The position numbers were made by a program, and so were the translations under genes. From CAYMRB01 sp964392615 (GTDB lineage: Bacteria; Planctomycetota; UBA8108), in the NCBI GenBank assembly GCA_964392615.1, contig CAYMRB010000498.1, forward strand, positions 1-6,874: a DNA stretch of 6,874 nt, in the 5' to 3' direction. Positions 1 to 5,649 of this stretch are shown here, piece after piece (position 1 is the first letter of the stretch; the number at the start of each line of letters is the position of its first letter). The notes beneath the pieces were generated by a model. That model searched no databases and had not been told where the DNA came from. It worked only from the letters and a program-made list of their open reading frames with translations.

Positions 1-3
1 GCG

Positions 4-693
4 GTGGTGGCGGTGTCGGTGTCGGCGTCGGAGTCGGTGTCCGTGTCGGTGTCGGTGTCGGAGTCGGAGTCGGAGTCGGAGTCGGAATCGGAGTCGGAGT
101 CGGAACCCGTGTCAGCTCAAGAACCGGACAACGAATCGATCGCCGCGGCGATCGCCTCGCTCGCGGATCGCGATCTCGATGTGCGGCGCCGGGCGTTGAG
201 CTCGCTCGCCGGTGTGGGGGCGCCGGCCGTTCCGGCGTTGATCGACGCTTTGCGTTCCGGGCGCGGCAACGTGCCGCGCTGGGCGGCGAACGCGCTGCGC
301 AAGATCGGCGCGGCTGCGGTCGACGCGGTTCCCGCCTTGGTCGAGGCGCTCGAGGGCGACCCGAAGCTTGCGAAGGCGGCGCTGCGGGCGCTGCGCGGGA
401 TCGGGGGGGCGGCGGACGGTGCGGTGCCGGCGCTCGTCGCACGGCTCGACGACCCGGACGCGCGGCATTGGGCGCTGATGGCACTCGTCGCGATCCGGCC
501 CGATGTCGAACTGACCGTCGCGCAGGTCGTCGAGGGGCTCGCGCACCGGCGCTACGAGGTGCGCGGCTGGGCGGAGAAGCGACTGGGAGCCGGTGGCGAC
601 GACGCGATCGCGGCGCTGACGGCGGCGCTCGAGGACGAGCGCGTTCGCCTGCGCGAGAGCGCTGCGCAGCTTCTCGCGGCGTTGGGGCGCTGA
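4..693 (+). CDS. HEAT-repeat protein with possible Ser-Glu/Ser-Val N-terminal tract; 5' end uncertain
   Basis: Predicted soluble alpha-solenoid protein built of HEAT (PBS-lyase-like) repeats, a scaffold fold for protein-protein contacts; no catalytic residues are visible and its partner is unknown. Numbering from the GTG at 4 (229 aa), repeats fall at about residues 50-83, 84-116, 117-148, 149-179 and 180-209, with a partial one at 210-229. Each shows the signature of a helix with an RxxAxxAL-like motif, a G-A turn, then AVPALxxAL. Residues 5-34 are alternating Ser-Val and Ser-Glu encoded by a hexamer repeat. The reading frame is open to the left window edge, so the gene could begin upstream. 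A better-looking start may be the in-frame GTG at 109 (beginning V-S-A-Q-E-P-D), preceded by GGAG at 96-99 with a 9-nt spacer; that gives 194 aa without the low-complexity tract. No signal peptide or membrane segment is seen from that start. The gene ends with TGA at 691-693, convergent with hemD. Confidence is high for the HEAT domain and low for the start. Confidence 0.8.
   Translation: MVAVSVSASESVSVSVSVSESESESESESESESEPVSAQEPDNESIAAAIASLADRDLDVRRRALSSLAGVGAPAVPALIDALRSGRGNVPRWAANALRKIGAAAVDAVPALVEALEGDPKLAKAALRALRGIGGAADGAVPALVARLDDPDARHWALMALVAIRPDVELTVAQVVEGLAHRRYEVRGWAEKRLGAGGDDAIAALTAALEDERVRLRESAAQLLAALGR
16..105. repeat. Hexanucleotide tandem repeat, TCGGNG type, 15 units
   Basis: Fifteen contiguous 6-bp units of form TCGG-N-G, with one TCCGTG and two TCGGAA variants, preceded by degenerate GGTG/GCGGTG material back to base 1. 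In the frame of the HEAT gene the units read Ser-Val, Ser-Ala or Ser-Glu. Because the unit is two codons long, gain or loss of units would not shift the frame. The same unit type, TCGGNN, occurs in non-coding DNA at 4279-4347 (reverse strand), so this tract may be non-coding too, with the gene starting at GTG 109. Confidence 0.9.
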
Positions 694-714
694 CAGTCCC
701 TCTTCGACGGACTG
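694..714. terminator. Possible bidirectional hairpin between convergent HEAT gene and hemD
   Basis: CAGTCC (694-699) and GGACTG (709-714) form a perfect 6-bp stem with a 9-nt loop. It lies in the 34-nt gap between the TGA of the HEAT gene (691-693) and the TAG of hemD (728-730). The position suits shared termination of convergent genes. No T-run follows on either strand, so a classical intrinsic terminator is not established. Confidence 0.4.
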
Positions 715-727
715 CCAAGCGCGCGAG

Positions 728-1516
728 CTACTTCAGCGCCCCGACGACGGCAGCGGCGATCGCCGCCGGGGCGGGCCGAGTCGCCTGCGCGGCGACCTCG
801 AAGCCCGCGTCGCGCACCGCGGCGCCGGTGGTTGCGCCGATCGTCACGATGCGCGGGCGGCCGGAGCGCAGCAGCTCGTCGGCGTCCGCGCCGAGCAGCG
901 TTCGAAAGCCCGCCACGGACGACGGGCTCGCGAAGGTGATCGCGTCGACCGGGTCTCCTCGCTCCAGCTCGGCTCGTAGCGGCGCCGCGGCGTCGGGAGT
1001 GGCCGGCAGCGTGTCGTAGATCGGCGCGCGGTCGACGCGCACGCCGGCCGCCTCGAGCCGCGCGGGAAGCTCCGGTCGCGCGCTCTTGGAGCACGGAAAG
1101 AGCACGCGGCTGCCGACGGCGACCGCACCCTCAGCCAGCAGGGCGTCCGCGAGCGCGTCGGCGCCGGCCGTGCCGACGACGGACGCGGGCAGGCCCGCCC
1201 CGTCGAGCGCGCGCGCCGTCGCGCCGCCGACCGCGGCGATCGTCTTGTCGCGCCAGGCCGAACGTTCGAGGTCGGCGGCGTCCGACAGCGCGACGAAGTG
1301 CTCGACCGCGCGTCGGCTCGTCATCACGACGCAGTCGATCTCGTCGAGACAGGCGAGGGCTTCGTTCCATGCCGCGAGATCGTCCGCGACAACCGTTCGC
1401 GTGCACGGCACGACGAGGGCGCGCGCTCCGAGCTCCTCGAGCGCGGCCGCCAAGCTGCGGGCGTCGTCCGGCTGTCGCGTCACGACGACCGTGCGGCCCG
1501 CGAGCGGGAGGCTCAC
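728..1516 (-). CDS. hemD: Uroporphyrinogen-III synthase
   Basis: Cyclises linear hydroxymethylbilane to uroporphyrinogen III with inversion of ring D; cytoplasmic, the step after HemC. The product is 262 aa, normal for the family. The N-terminus (residues 4-16, PLAGRTVVVTRQP) matches the usual opening strand. Further family-like segments are the VMTSRRAVEHF region (64-74), APIYDT (164-169), DAITFASPSSVAGF (191-204) and the C-terminal IVTIGATTGAAV (223-234), where the common form is IGxxTA. This divergent family has few invariant catalytic residues, so assignment rests on the two-domain motif pattern plus the hemC neighbour. The start is GTG at 1516-1514, which overlaps the hemC TGA (1515-1513) as GTGA, typical of translational coupling; the frame stays open far upstream inside hemC, but that part is hemC shadow. 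It ends with TAG at 730-728, facing the HEAT gene. It is expected to be co-transcribed with hemC. Confidence 0.93.
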   Translation of the reverse strand: MSLPLAGRTVVVTRQPDDARSLAAALEELGARALVVPCTRTVVADDLAAWNEALACLDEIDCVVMTSRRAVEHFVALSDAADLERSAWRDKTIAAVGGATARALDGAGLPASVVGTAGADALADALLAEGAVAVGSRVLFPCSKSARPELPARLEAAGVRVDRAPIYDTLPATPDAAAPLRAELERGDPVDAITFASPSSVAGFRTLLGADADELLRSGRPRIVTIGATTGAAVRDAGFEVAAQATRPAPAAIAAAVVGALK

Positions 1517-2442
1517 GACGCGTCGCCCCGGACGCCGGCGAGAATCGCCTCGCCGCCGCGATCGAGGAGCTCGCGTGCGAGCTCGGCGCCGAGGCGCTCT
1601 CCGTCCTCGACGGAGCCTTCGCGCTGCCCGCGCAGGCACGTCGAGCCGTCTTCGGCCGCGAGAACGCCGACCATCGCGAGGCGTTCGCCGTCGACCTCGG
1701 CGAGTGCGCCCGCCGGCACCTGGCAACCGCCGCGCAGCTCGCGCAGGTAGCTGCGCTCGGCGTCGACCCGCGCGCGGCTGGCGGCGTGTTGGAGCGTCCC
1801 GACCGCGGCGATCGTCGCGTCGTCGTCCGCTCGCGTGACGATGCCGAGCGCGCCCTGCGCGACCGCGGGAAGCAGAATGTCGGGGGACAGCGGCGCGGTG
1901 ATCAGGTCGTGCTTGCCGAGGCGCTTCAGGCCGGCGTGCGCCAGGATCGTTCCGGCGAGCCCGAGCTCGCGCACTTTCCTCAGGCGCGTATCGACGTTGC
2001 CGCGCAGCGGGACGATCTTCAGGTCGCTGCGATACGCGAGCAGCTGGGCCTTGCGCCGTGGGCTGCCCGTGCCGATGCTCGCGCCGGGGGGCAGGTCCTC
2101 CAGGCGGGCGCGGTCGGGCGCGACGAAGAGGTCGAACGGGCTTTCGCGCTCGGGGACCGCGGCGAGGCAGAGTCTCGAGTCGAGCGTCGACGCCAGATCC
2201 TTCAGGCTGTGGACGGCCAGGTCGATACGGCCGTCGAATAGCGCCTCGTCCAGTTCCTGCGTGAACACGCCGACGCCGATGCGGGCGATGGACTTCTCGG
2301 GGAAGATCTCGGCGCTCGTGCGGATGACCTCGATCTCGATGGCGCATTCGGGTTGCGCGGCCATCACGTGATCGCGCACCCAGTTTGCCTGCCAGAGTGC
2401 CAGAGGGCTGCCTCGCGTTCCGAGGCGCAGCGTTGCGGTCAA
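1513..2442 (-). CDS. hemC: Porphobilinogen deaminase (hydroxymethylbilane synthase)
   Basis: Condenses four porphobilinogens into hydroxymethylbilane using a covalently bound dipyrromethane cofactor; cytoplasmic. The product is 309 aa, the usual length. The N-terminus shows the family LRLGTRGSPLALWQA (5-19). The catalytic Asp motif is DLAVHSLKD (74-82, Asp82, equivalent to E. coli Asp84). The substrate-binding arginine motif is GTGSPRR (124-130), slightly unlike the more common GTSSLRR. LRGNVDTRLRK (146-156) follows. The cofactor-attachment cysteine is Cys240 in LRGGCQVPAGA (236-246). After the catalytic Asp the usual LPTxLP turn is changed to LASTLDS. The start is a TTG (2442-2440) rather than ATG: it places the conserved motifs at normal distance and has GGAG (2453-2450) with a 7-nt spacer. 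A near-consensus promoter lies upstream at 2491-2519. The stop overlaps the hemD start by 4 nt. Confidence 0.97.
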   Translation of the reverse strand: MTATLRLGTRGSPLALWQANWVRDHVMAAQPECAIEIEVIRTSAEIFPEKSIARIGVGVFTQELDEALFDGRIDLAVHSLKDLASTLDSRLCLAAVPERESPFDLFVAPDRARLEDLPPGASIGTGSPRRKAQLLAYRSDLKIVPLRGNVDTRLRKVRELGLAGTILAHAGLKRLGKHDLITAPLSPDILLPAVAQGALGIVTRADDDATIAAVGTLQHAASRARVDAERSYLRELRGGCQVPAGALAEVDGERLAMVGVLAAEDGSTCLRGQREGSVEDGERLGAELARELLDRGGEAILAGVRGDAS

Positions 2443-2490
2443 GGGTCTTCTCCGCCGGTCAACTATCGGTCATGGTCCCAGAGCCGGCCG

Positions 2491-2519
2491 ATTGTGCGGC
2501 ATCGCGGCGCGAGTGACAA
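2491..2519 (-). promoter_or_regulatory. Predicted housekeeping-type promoter of hemCD
   Basis: Reading the minus strand, TTGTCA (2519-2514, 5/6 match to the sigma-70 -35 box) is followed by exactly 17 nt and then CACAAT (2496-2491, 4/6 match to the -10). Transcription would begin near 2484, giving a leader of about 40 nt that contains the hemC ribosome-binding site. It supports hemCD as its own transcription unit, separate from the unknown gene that ends at 2591. It is predicted from sequence only. Confidence 0.55.
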
Positions 2520-2590
2520 GCCGGCGAGGTCGCGAGATCTCGAGTCGAACGGATGCTTCCGCGCCTCCGACGGCTGCCTGTCGCTCCAAA

Positions 2591-3148
2591 TCAGCTGCCT
2601 TCGGAGCCCGGCGCGGGGATGCCCTGCTCCTCCATCATTTGTGTCCCGACCGCCGTCATGAGCTCGAGCCAGACCTCGCCCGGCGCGGCCGCGTCCCGGG
2701 AGAGCGCCAGCGCTTCGTCGTCGCCGGCGGACGCGATCTCCTCGACGACCCGGTCGTGAATCGTCGCGAGCAGCCCGCCGCTGAACAGGAGGCGGGGCAC
2801 GGCTGTCGCGTCGATGGCGTCCGGGCCTGTCTCGACGATCGCGCGCACGTCGACGTCGGCTTCCGTCAGCGGTTCCGGCAGGCGCTCGCGGACCTTTTCG
2901 AGCCAGCGCAAATGGTCCAGCAGCAGAGGCTCACAGACCAGCAGCCGCTCGAGGCACCGCCGGGTCGACGCGGGGTCGGGCCCGTTCGAGCCGCCGGTCG
3001 CCCCCGGTGGGGCGGTCGGGCCGGCGGAGCTTTCCAGGCGTGCGAGGTTTCTCAGCAGAACAGGGACGAATTCGATGTGACCCATGGGTCTACGACGCAC
3101 CATTACCCCGGCGGGTTTTGCGATGATCCCGGCACGCGTAATGATCAT
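2591..3148 (-). CDS. Unrecognised protein, about 164-185 aa, mainly helical, no assigned function
   Basis: I do not recognise this family. From the ATG at 3148 it is 185 aa. An alternative ATG at 3085 gives 164 aa beginning MGHIEFVPVLLRNLARLE and lacks an evident ribosome-binding site; the longer start has a modest AAGGGAAG (3163-3156) upstream. The first roughly 21 codons use more A/T-ending codons than the rest, so the shorter start remains possible. A Gly/Pro/Ser/Thr-rich linker (about residues 42-61) separates a short N-terminal segment from a mostly helical, acidic body (about 62-171) rich in Leu, Glu and Asp. No transmembrane helix, signal peptide, Cys/His metal cluster or nucleotide-binding motif is evident. 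Coding on this strand is supported by strong G/C bias at third positions over the body; an open frame also exists on the opposite strand but looks like a shadow. It lies downstream of the sigma-like gene in the same direction and upstream of the hemC promoter. A role tied to either neighbour would be a guess. Confidence 0.7.
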   Translation of the reverse strand: MIITRAGIIAKPAGVMVRRRPMGHIEFVPVLLRNLARLESSAGPTAPPGATGGSNGPDPASTRRCLERLLVCEPLLLDHLRWLEKVRERLPEPLTEADVDVRAIVETGPDAIDATAVPRLLFSGGLLATIHDRVVEEIASAGDDEALALSRDAAAPGEVWLELMTAVGTQMMEEQGIPAPGSEGS

Positions 3149-3213
3149 CGGCAGGCTTCCCTTCGCGTGAAACAGAATTCTGCCGTATCAACGCTGGGAC
3201 CCGGCGATCCTTG

Positions 3214-3253
3214 CGCGGTTTTCCGCGGCTTCAGGCCGGGTTATCGGCCTGAA
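3214..3253 (-). terminator. Two adjacent hairpins downstream of the sigma-like gene
   Basis: TTCAGGCCG (3230-3238) and CGGCCTGAA (3245-3253) make a perfect 9-bp stem with a 6-nt loop. Two nt away CGCGG (3214-3218) and CCGCG (3223-3227) make a 5-bp stem with a four-base T loop (A loop on the minus strand). They begin 48 nt after the sigma-like stop codon. A terminator for that gene is the simplest reading, but no U-tract follows on the minus strand. The longer palindrome could instead be a protein-binding site upstream of the unknown gene. Confidence 0.45.
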
Positions 3254-3300
3254 TTCCGAAATTCCACCAAACACCGGCTCCGAGCGTTCGGGGGCGCTCG

Positions 3301-3960
3301 CTAGCACGGTGCGCTCGCTTCCGACGGGTGGTCGTCGGCCCCGTCGAACGCGAGCCACCAGTCCTCGCGGGCGATGTCGTTCGCCTTCAGCGCGGTCCGC
3401 ACTGCGTCGAGGGCCGCCCGGAACCAGCGCCACGTGGTGGTGTGGACGACTCCCGCGTCGTCCGCGATGGCGGGTAGCGATCGGCCGGCCATCCACCCCT
3501 CGACGGCGACCCGTTGGTCGGCCGAGAGGGCCGCGATCGTCTCATGAAGGATGCGTCGGATCTTCTGTCGGAGCTCTCGGCGCGCGGCGATCTCCTCGTC
3601 CGAGAGCTGTCGCGCCGTGCGGCGCGCCTGGAGGATCGCATCGAACGCGCGGCGCTGTCGACCGTCGCGCCGCCAGTCGTCGGTCGCCCAGTTCCACGCG
3701 CAGCGCACGACGAAACACGCCAGGTGCTTCTCCTCGCCGTAGTCGCTCGGGCGCCGGCCGTCGATCGCGCGCCGGCCACCCTCTTGGCGAGCGTCCGCCG
3801 CGAGGTCGCGGCAGCGGAAGCTCGCGAGGACCACGGCGAACGCTTTGAGCAACGCGCGTTCGAGCGCTTCGATGGCACGCGGATCGTCCCAATCATCGTT
3901 GTCGTAGTAGCGCGTGCCGTCGTCTAAAGGAGGCTTCTCGCCGCGACCACCGGTGCTCAT
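3301..3960 (-). CDS. ECF-like sigma-70 family RNA polymerase sigma factor (or relative)
   Basis: Probable alternative sigma factor directing RNA polymerase to a specific promoter set. The product is 219 aa, within the range of two-domain ECF sigma factors. An acidic, Tyr/Asp-rich head (12-27) is followed by a region-2-like segment (about 30-104): helices around ALERALLKAFAVVLASF, then DLAADARQE in the place of the DAEDLVQE motif, then CFVVRCAWNWATDDWRRDGR (82-101), resembling region 2.3-2.4 (compare RIARNLALDELRR). A charged linker (105-143) leads to a region-4-like segment (144-191), LSADQRVAVEGWMAGRSLPA, then a helix-turn-helix, AIADDAGVVHTTTWRWFRAAL (within 164-184). A 28-residue tail rich in Trp, Asp and Glu ends in Cys. 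The start is ATG 3960-3958, with AGGAT (3971-3967) about 7 nt upstream; the longer frame to 4233 looks non-coding. The divergent sequence makes the family call inferential. No anti-sigma gene with a membrane segment is adjacent. A possible ECF-type promoter lies upstream (3999-4025). Confidence 0.72.
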   Translation of the reverse strand: MSTGGRGEKPPLDDGTRYYDNDDWDDPRAIEALERALLKAFAVVLASFRCRDLAADARQEGGRRAIDGRRPSDYGEEKHLACFVVRCAWNWATDDWRRDGRQRRAFDAILQARRTARQLSDEEIAARRELRQKIRRILHETIAALSADQRVAVEGWMAGRSLPAIADDAGVVHTTTWRWFRAALDAVRTALKANDIAREDWWLAFDGADDHPSEASAPC

Positions 3961-3998
3961 GTCCCTATCCTGAGAACCCTTCGACTCTGCTATGGCCT

Positions 3999-4025
3999 GA
4001 CGCATCCGCTGACCCTGCGGTTTCA
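3999..4025 (-). promoter_or_regulatory. Possible ECF-type promoter of the sigma-like gene
   Basis: On the minus strand TGAAAC (4025-4020) is followed by 17 nt and then CGTC (4002-3999). This resembles the ECF pattern TGAAAC-N16-CGTM known for Bacillus SigW/SigX/SigM, with a spacer one base longer. Transcription would begin near 3990, leaving a leader of about 30 nt that includes the ribosome-binding site. Chance occurrence in 300 nt cannot be excluded. Confidence 0.3.
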
Positions 4026-4278
4026 GGAATGTTGGAGGCGCCAAGACTCCTTCGCCACGTTGCGCCGCGCATTCGCACGAGAAATCAGTGGCGATGCACC
4101 GTGGAATAGGTAACGCGCGTGCAAACGTCGTTCTCGCGTGTCGCCACACTGGGATAGAGGCAGCGGAACGGCAGCCTGTTTCTGCGCGAGCTTGAATTGC
4201 ACCGGCGGCGTCGACTCTCGTGGGCCTTCGCACGCCAACGCTGCGGAGGGCGGGTGACGGAGGTTCCGGCCGTCGCGT

Positions 4279-4347
4279 CCGATACCGATACCGACACCGA
4301 TACCGACACCGACGCCGACCCCGATGCCGAGCCCGACTCCGAACCCG
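4279..4347. repeat. Hexanucleotide tandem repeat, CCGANN / TCGG type, 11 units, non-coding
   Basis: Eleven consecutive 6-bp units CCGANN plus a partial CCG (plus strand; NNTCGG on the minus strand). Units nearest the sigma gene are most regular (CCGATA/CCGACA alternating); those nearest hemL vary in the last two bases (CG, CC, TG, GC, CT, AC). The tract begins 14 nt beyond the hemL stop codon. It is the same TCGGNN family as the tract at 16-105, in opposite orientation. Confidence 0.9.
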
Positions 4348-4361
4348 TTCCCCCTCCGGAG

Positions 4362-5648
4362 CTATCCCGCGGCGATCTCCGCGAGGACGCGCTTGGCGGC
4401 GGCGGCGACGGCGTCGATGTCGTCGTCGGTGTGTGCGGTCGAGACGAAGAAGGCTTCGTACTGGCTGGGCGGCAAAGCGACCCCCGCCTCGAGCATGCCG
4501 TGGAAGAAACGGCCGAAGAGAGCGGTGTCGACGTTGTCGAGCGAGCCGAGGCCGGTGACCGGGGTGGCGTTGAAGAACAGCGTCATCATCGATCCGACGC
4601 GTTGCACCAGACCTTGGATGCCCGCGGCCTCGAGCGCCGCCTCCAGGCCTGCTTGGAGTCGTGCGCCCTTCGCTTCGAGCTCCTCGTAGACGCCGGGTCG
4701 ATCGAGAGCGGCGAGCGTCGCGAGGCCGGCGGCGGTCGCGAGCGGATTGCCGGACAGCGTGCCGGCCTGGTAGACGGAGCCTTCCGGCGCCAGCGACGCG
4801 AACACGTCGGCACGGCCACCGAATGCGCCGACGGGCAGTCCGCCGCCGAGCACCTTGCCCATCGTCGTCAGGTCCGGTGTGACGCCGAAGAGCTCCTGCG
4901 CGCCGCCGCGTGCGACGCGGAAGCCGGTGATGACCTCGTCGAAGATCAGCAGCGCACCGTGGCGGTCACACAGGTGGCGCAGGCCTGCGAGGTACCCCTT
5001 GGCCGGCGGCACCGTGCCCATATTGCCGGCGATCGGCTCGAGGATCACCGCGGCGACTTGATCGCCGTAGGCACCGAAGACTTCGGCGGCCGCTTCGAGG
5101 TCGTTGTACGGTGCGAGCGACGTGAGCTCGGCCAGCGGGCCGGGGACGCCCGGACTCGACGGCGCGCCGAAGGTCAGTGCTCCGGAGCCGGCCTGGATCA
5201 GGAACGAGTCCGCGTGGCCGTGATAGCAGCCGACGAACTTGATGATGCGGTCGCGGCCGGTGAAGCCGCGCGCCAGCCGCACGGCCGACATCGTCGCTTC
5301 GGTGCCGGAACTCACGAGACGAACGCGTTCGACGCCGGGGAATCGGTCGACGATCTTCTCGGCGAGCTCGACCTCGGCCTCCGTCGGCGCGCCGAAGCTC
5401 GTTCCGTTGCGCGCGGCCTCACTGACGGCCTCGACGACGCTTGGCGGCGCGTGTCCGAGGATGAGCGGTCCCCACGACGCGGTGAGGTCGATCAGCTCGT
5501 TTCCGTCCACATCGGTGATGCGACAGCCCCTGCCGGAGCGGATGAACGCCGGCGTGCCGCCGACCGCGCCGAACGCGCGGACCGGGGAGTTAACGCCGCC
5601 CGGAATGACCTCACGGGCGCGCGCGAAGAGGGACTCGCTCGTCGACAT
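4362..5648 (-). CDS. hemL: Glutamate-1-semialdehyde 2,1-aminomutase
   Basis: PLP enzyme that moves the amino group of glutamate-1-semialdehyde to give 5-aminolevulinate, the last step of the C5 route; cytoplasmic dimer. The product is 428 aa, essentially the usual length. Seen in order: IPGGVNSPVRAF (15-26), ASWGPLILGH (57-66), the PLP phosphate-binding SSGTEATMSAVRLAR (113-127), GCYHGHAD (140-147), the mobile gate-loop region GSGALTFGAPSSPGVP (154-169), EPIAGNMG (204-211), LIFDEVITGFR (234-244, Asp237 contacting the PLP ring nitrogen), and TTMGKVLGGGLPVGAFGG (261-278) with the Schiff-base Lys265, the same residue number as in E. coli. QAGTLSGNP (294-302) follows. The start is ATG 5648-5646, one base after the hemE stop (TGA-G-ATG). 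Its ribosome-binding site GGAGG (5662-5658) lies inside the last hemE codons, so translation is probably coupled to hemE. No gene for glutamyl-tRNA reductase (hemA) is in the window. Confidence 0.97.
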   Translation of the reverse strand: MSTSESLFARAREVIPGGVNSPVRAFGAVGGTPAFIRSGRGCRITDVDGNELIDLTASWGPLILGHAPPSVVEAVSEAARNGTSFGAPTEAEVELAEKIVDRFPGVERVRLVSSGTEATMSAVRLARGFTGRDRIIKFVGCYHGHADSFLIQAGSGALTFGAPSSPGVPGPLAELTSLAPYNDLEAAAEVFGAYGDQVAAVILEPIAGNMGTVPPAKGYLAGLRHLCDRHGALLIFDEVITGFRVARGGAQELFGVTPDLTTMGKVLGGGLPVGAFGGRADVFASLAPEGSVYQAGTLSGNPLATAAGLATLAALDRPGVYEELEAKGARLQAGLEAALEAAGIQGLVQRVGSMMTLFFNATPVTGLGSLDNVDTALFGRFFHGMLEAGVALPPSQYEAFFVSTAHTDDDIDAVAAAAKRVLAEIAAG

Positions 5649-5649
5649 C

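Larger units (their letters stand above)
3961..4361. other. Gene-free interval between hemL and the sigma-like gene
   Basis: This 401-nt stretch holds the hexamer tract (4279-4347), the palindrome CTCCGGAG (4354-4361) abutting the hemL stop, and the possible sigma-gene promoter (3999-4025) with its ribosome-binding site. Between about 4030 and 4270 I see no convincing gene, tRNA or strong hairpin. Short open frames there (for example 4309-4085, opening with repeat-encoded Ser-Val, and 4238-4023) have no recognisable domain or good start. Base composition looks somewhat less GC-rich than in the genes. Confidence 0.6.

Noticed and set aside
16..105. CRISPR array
   Set aside because: The repeat is a contiguous 6-bp tandem with no spacers; the same holds for the tracts at 4279-4347 and 6829-6874.
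1517..2347. Upstream extension of the hemD frame to 539 codons
   Set aside because: The extension runs out of frame through hemC and is Arg/Pro/Gly-rich; hemD has a proper GTG start overlapping the hemC stop.
3149..3185. CGGCAG/CTGCCG pairing and the palindrome CAGAATTCTG (3173-3182) upstream of the unknown gene, considered as an RNA switch or operator
   Set aside because: The stem is only 6 bp over a 25-nt loop, and the 10-bp palindrome is short. No known riboswitch or operator pattern fits.
2492..3304. Plus-strand open frame (270 codons) opposite the unknown gene
   Set aside because: It has no recognisable domain and low-complexity composition. Third-position G/C bias favours the minus-strand frame.
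3961..4233. N-terminal extension of the sigma-like protein to 310 aa
   Set aside because: The segment lies in DNA without coding-like bias. The ATG at 3960 has AGGAT at good spacing and gives a normal ECF size.
4085..4309. Small minus-strand frame beginning MSVSVSVSVSD
   Set aside because: The opening is simply the hexamer repeat translated; the rest is basic and featureless, so it is probably not a gene.
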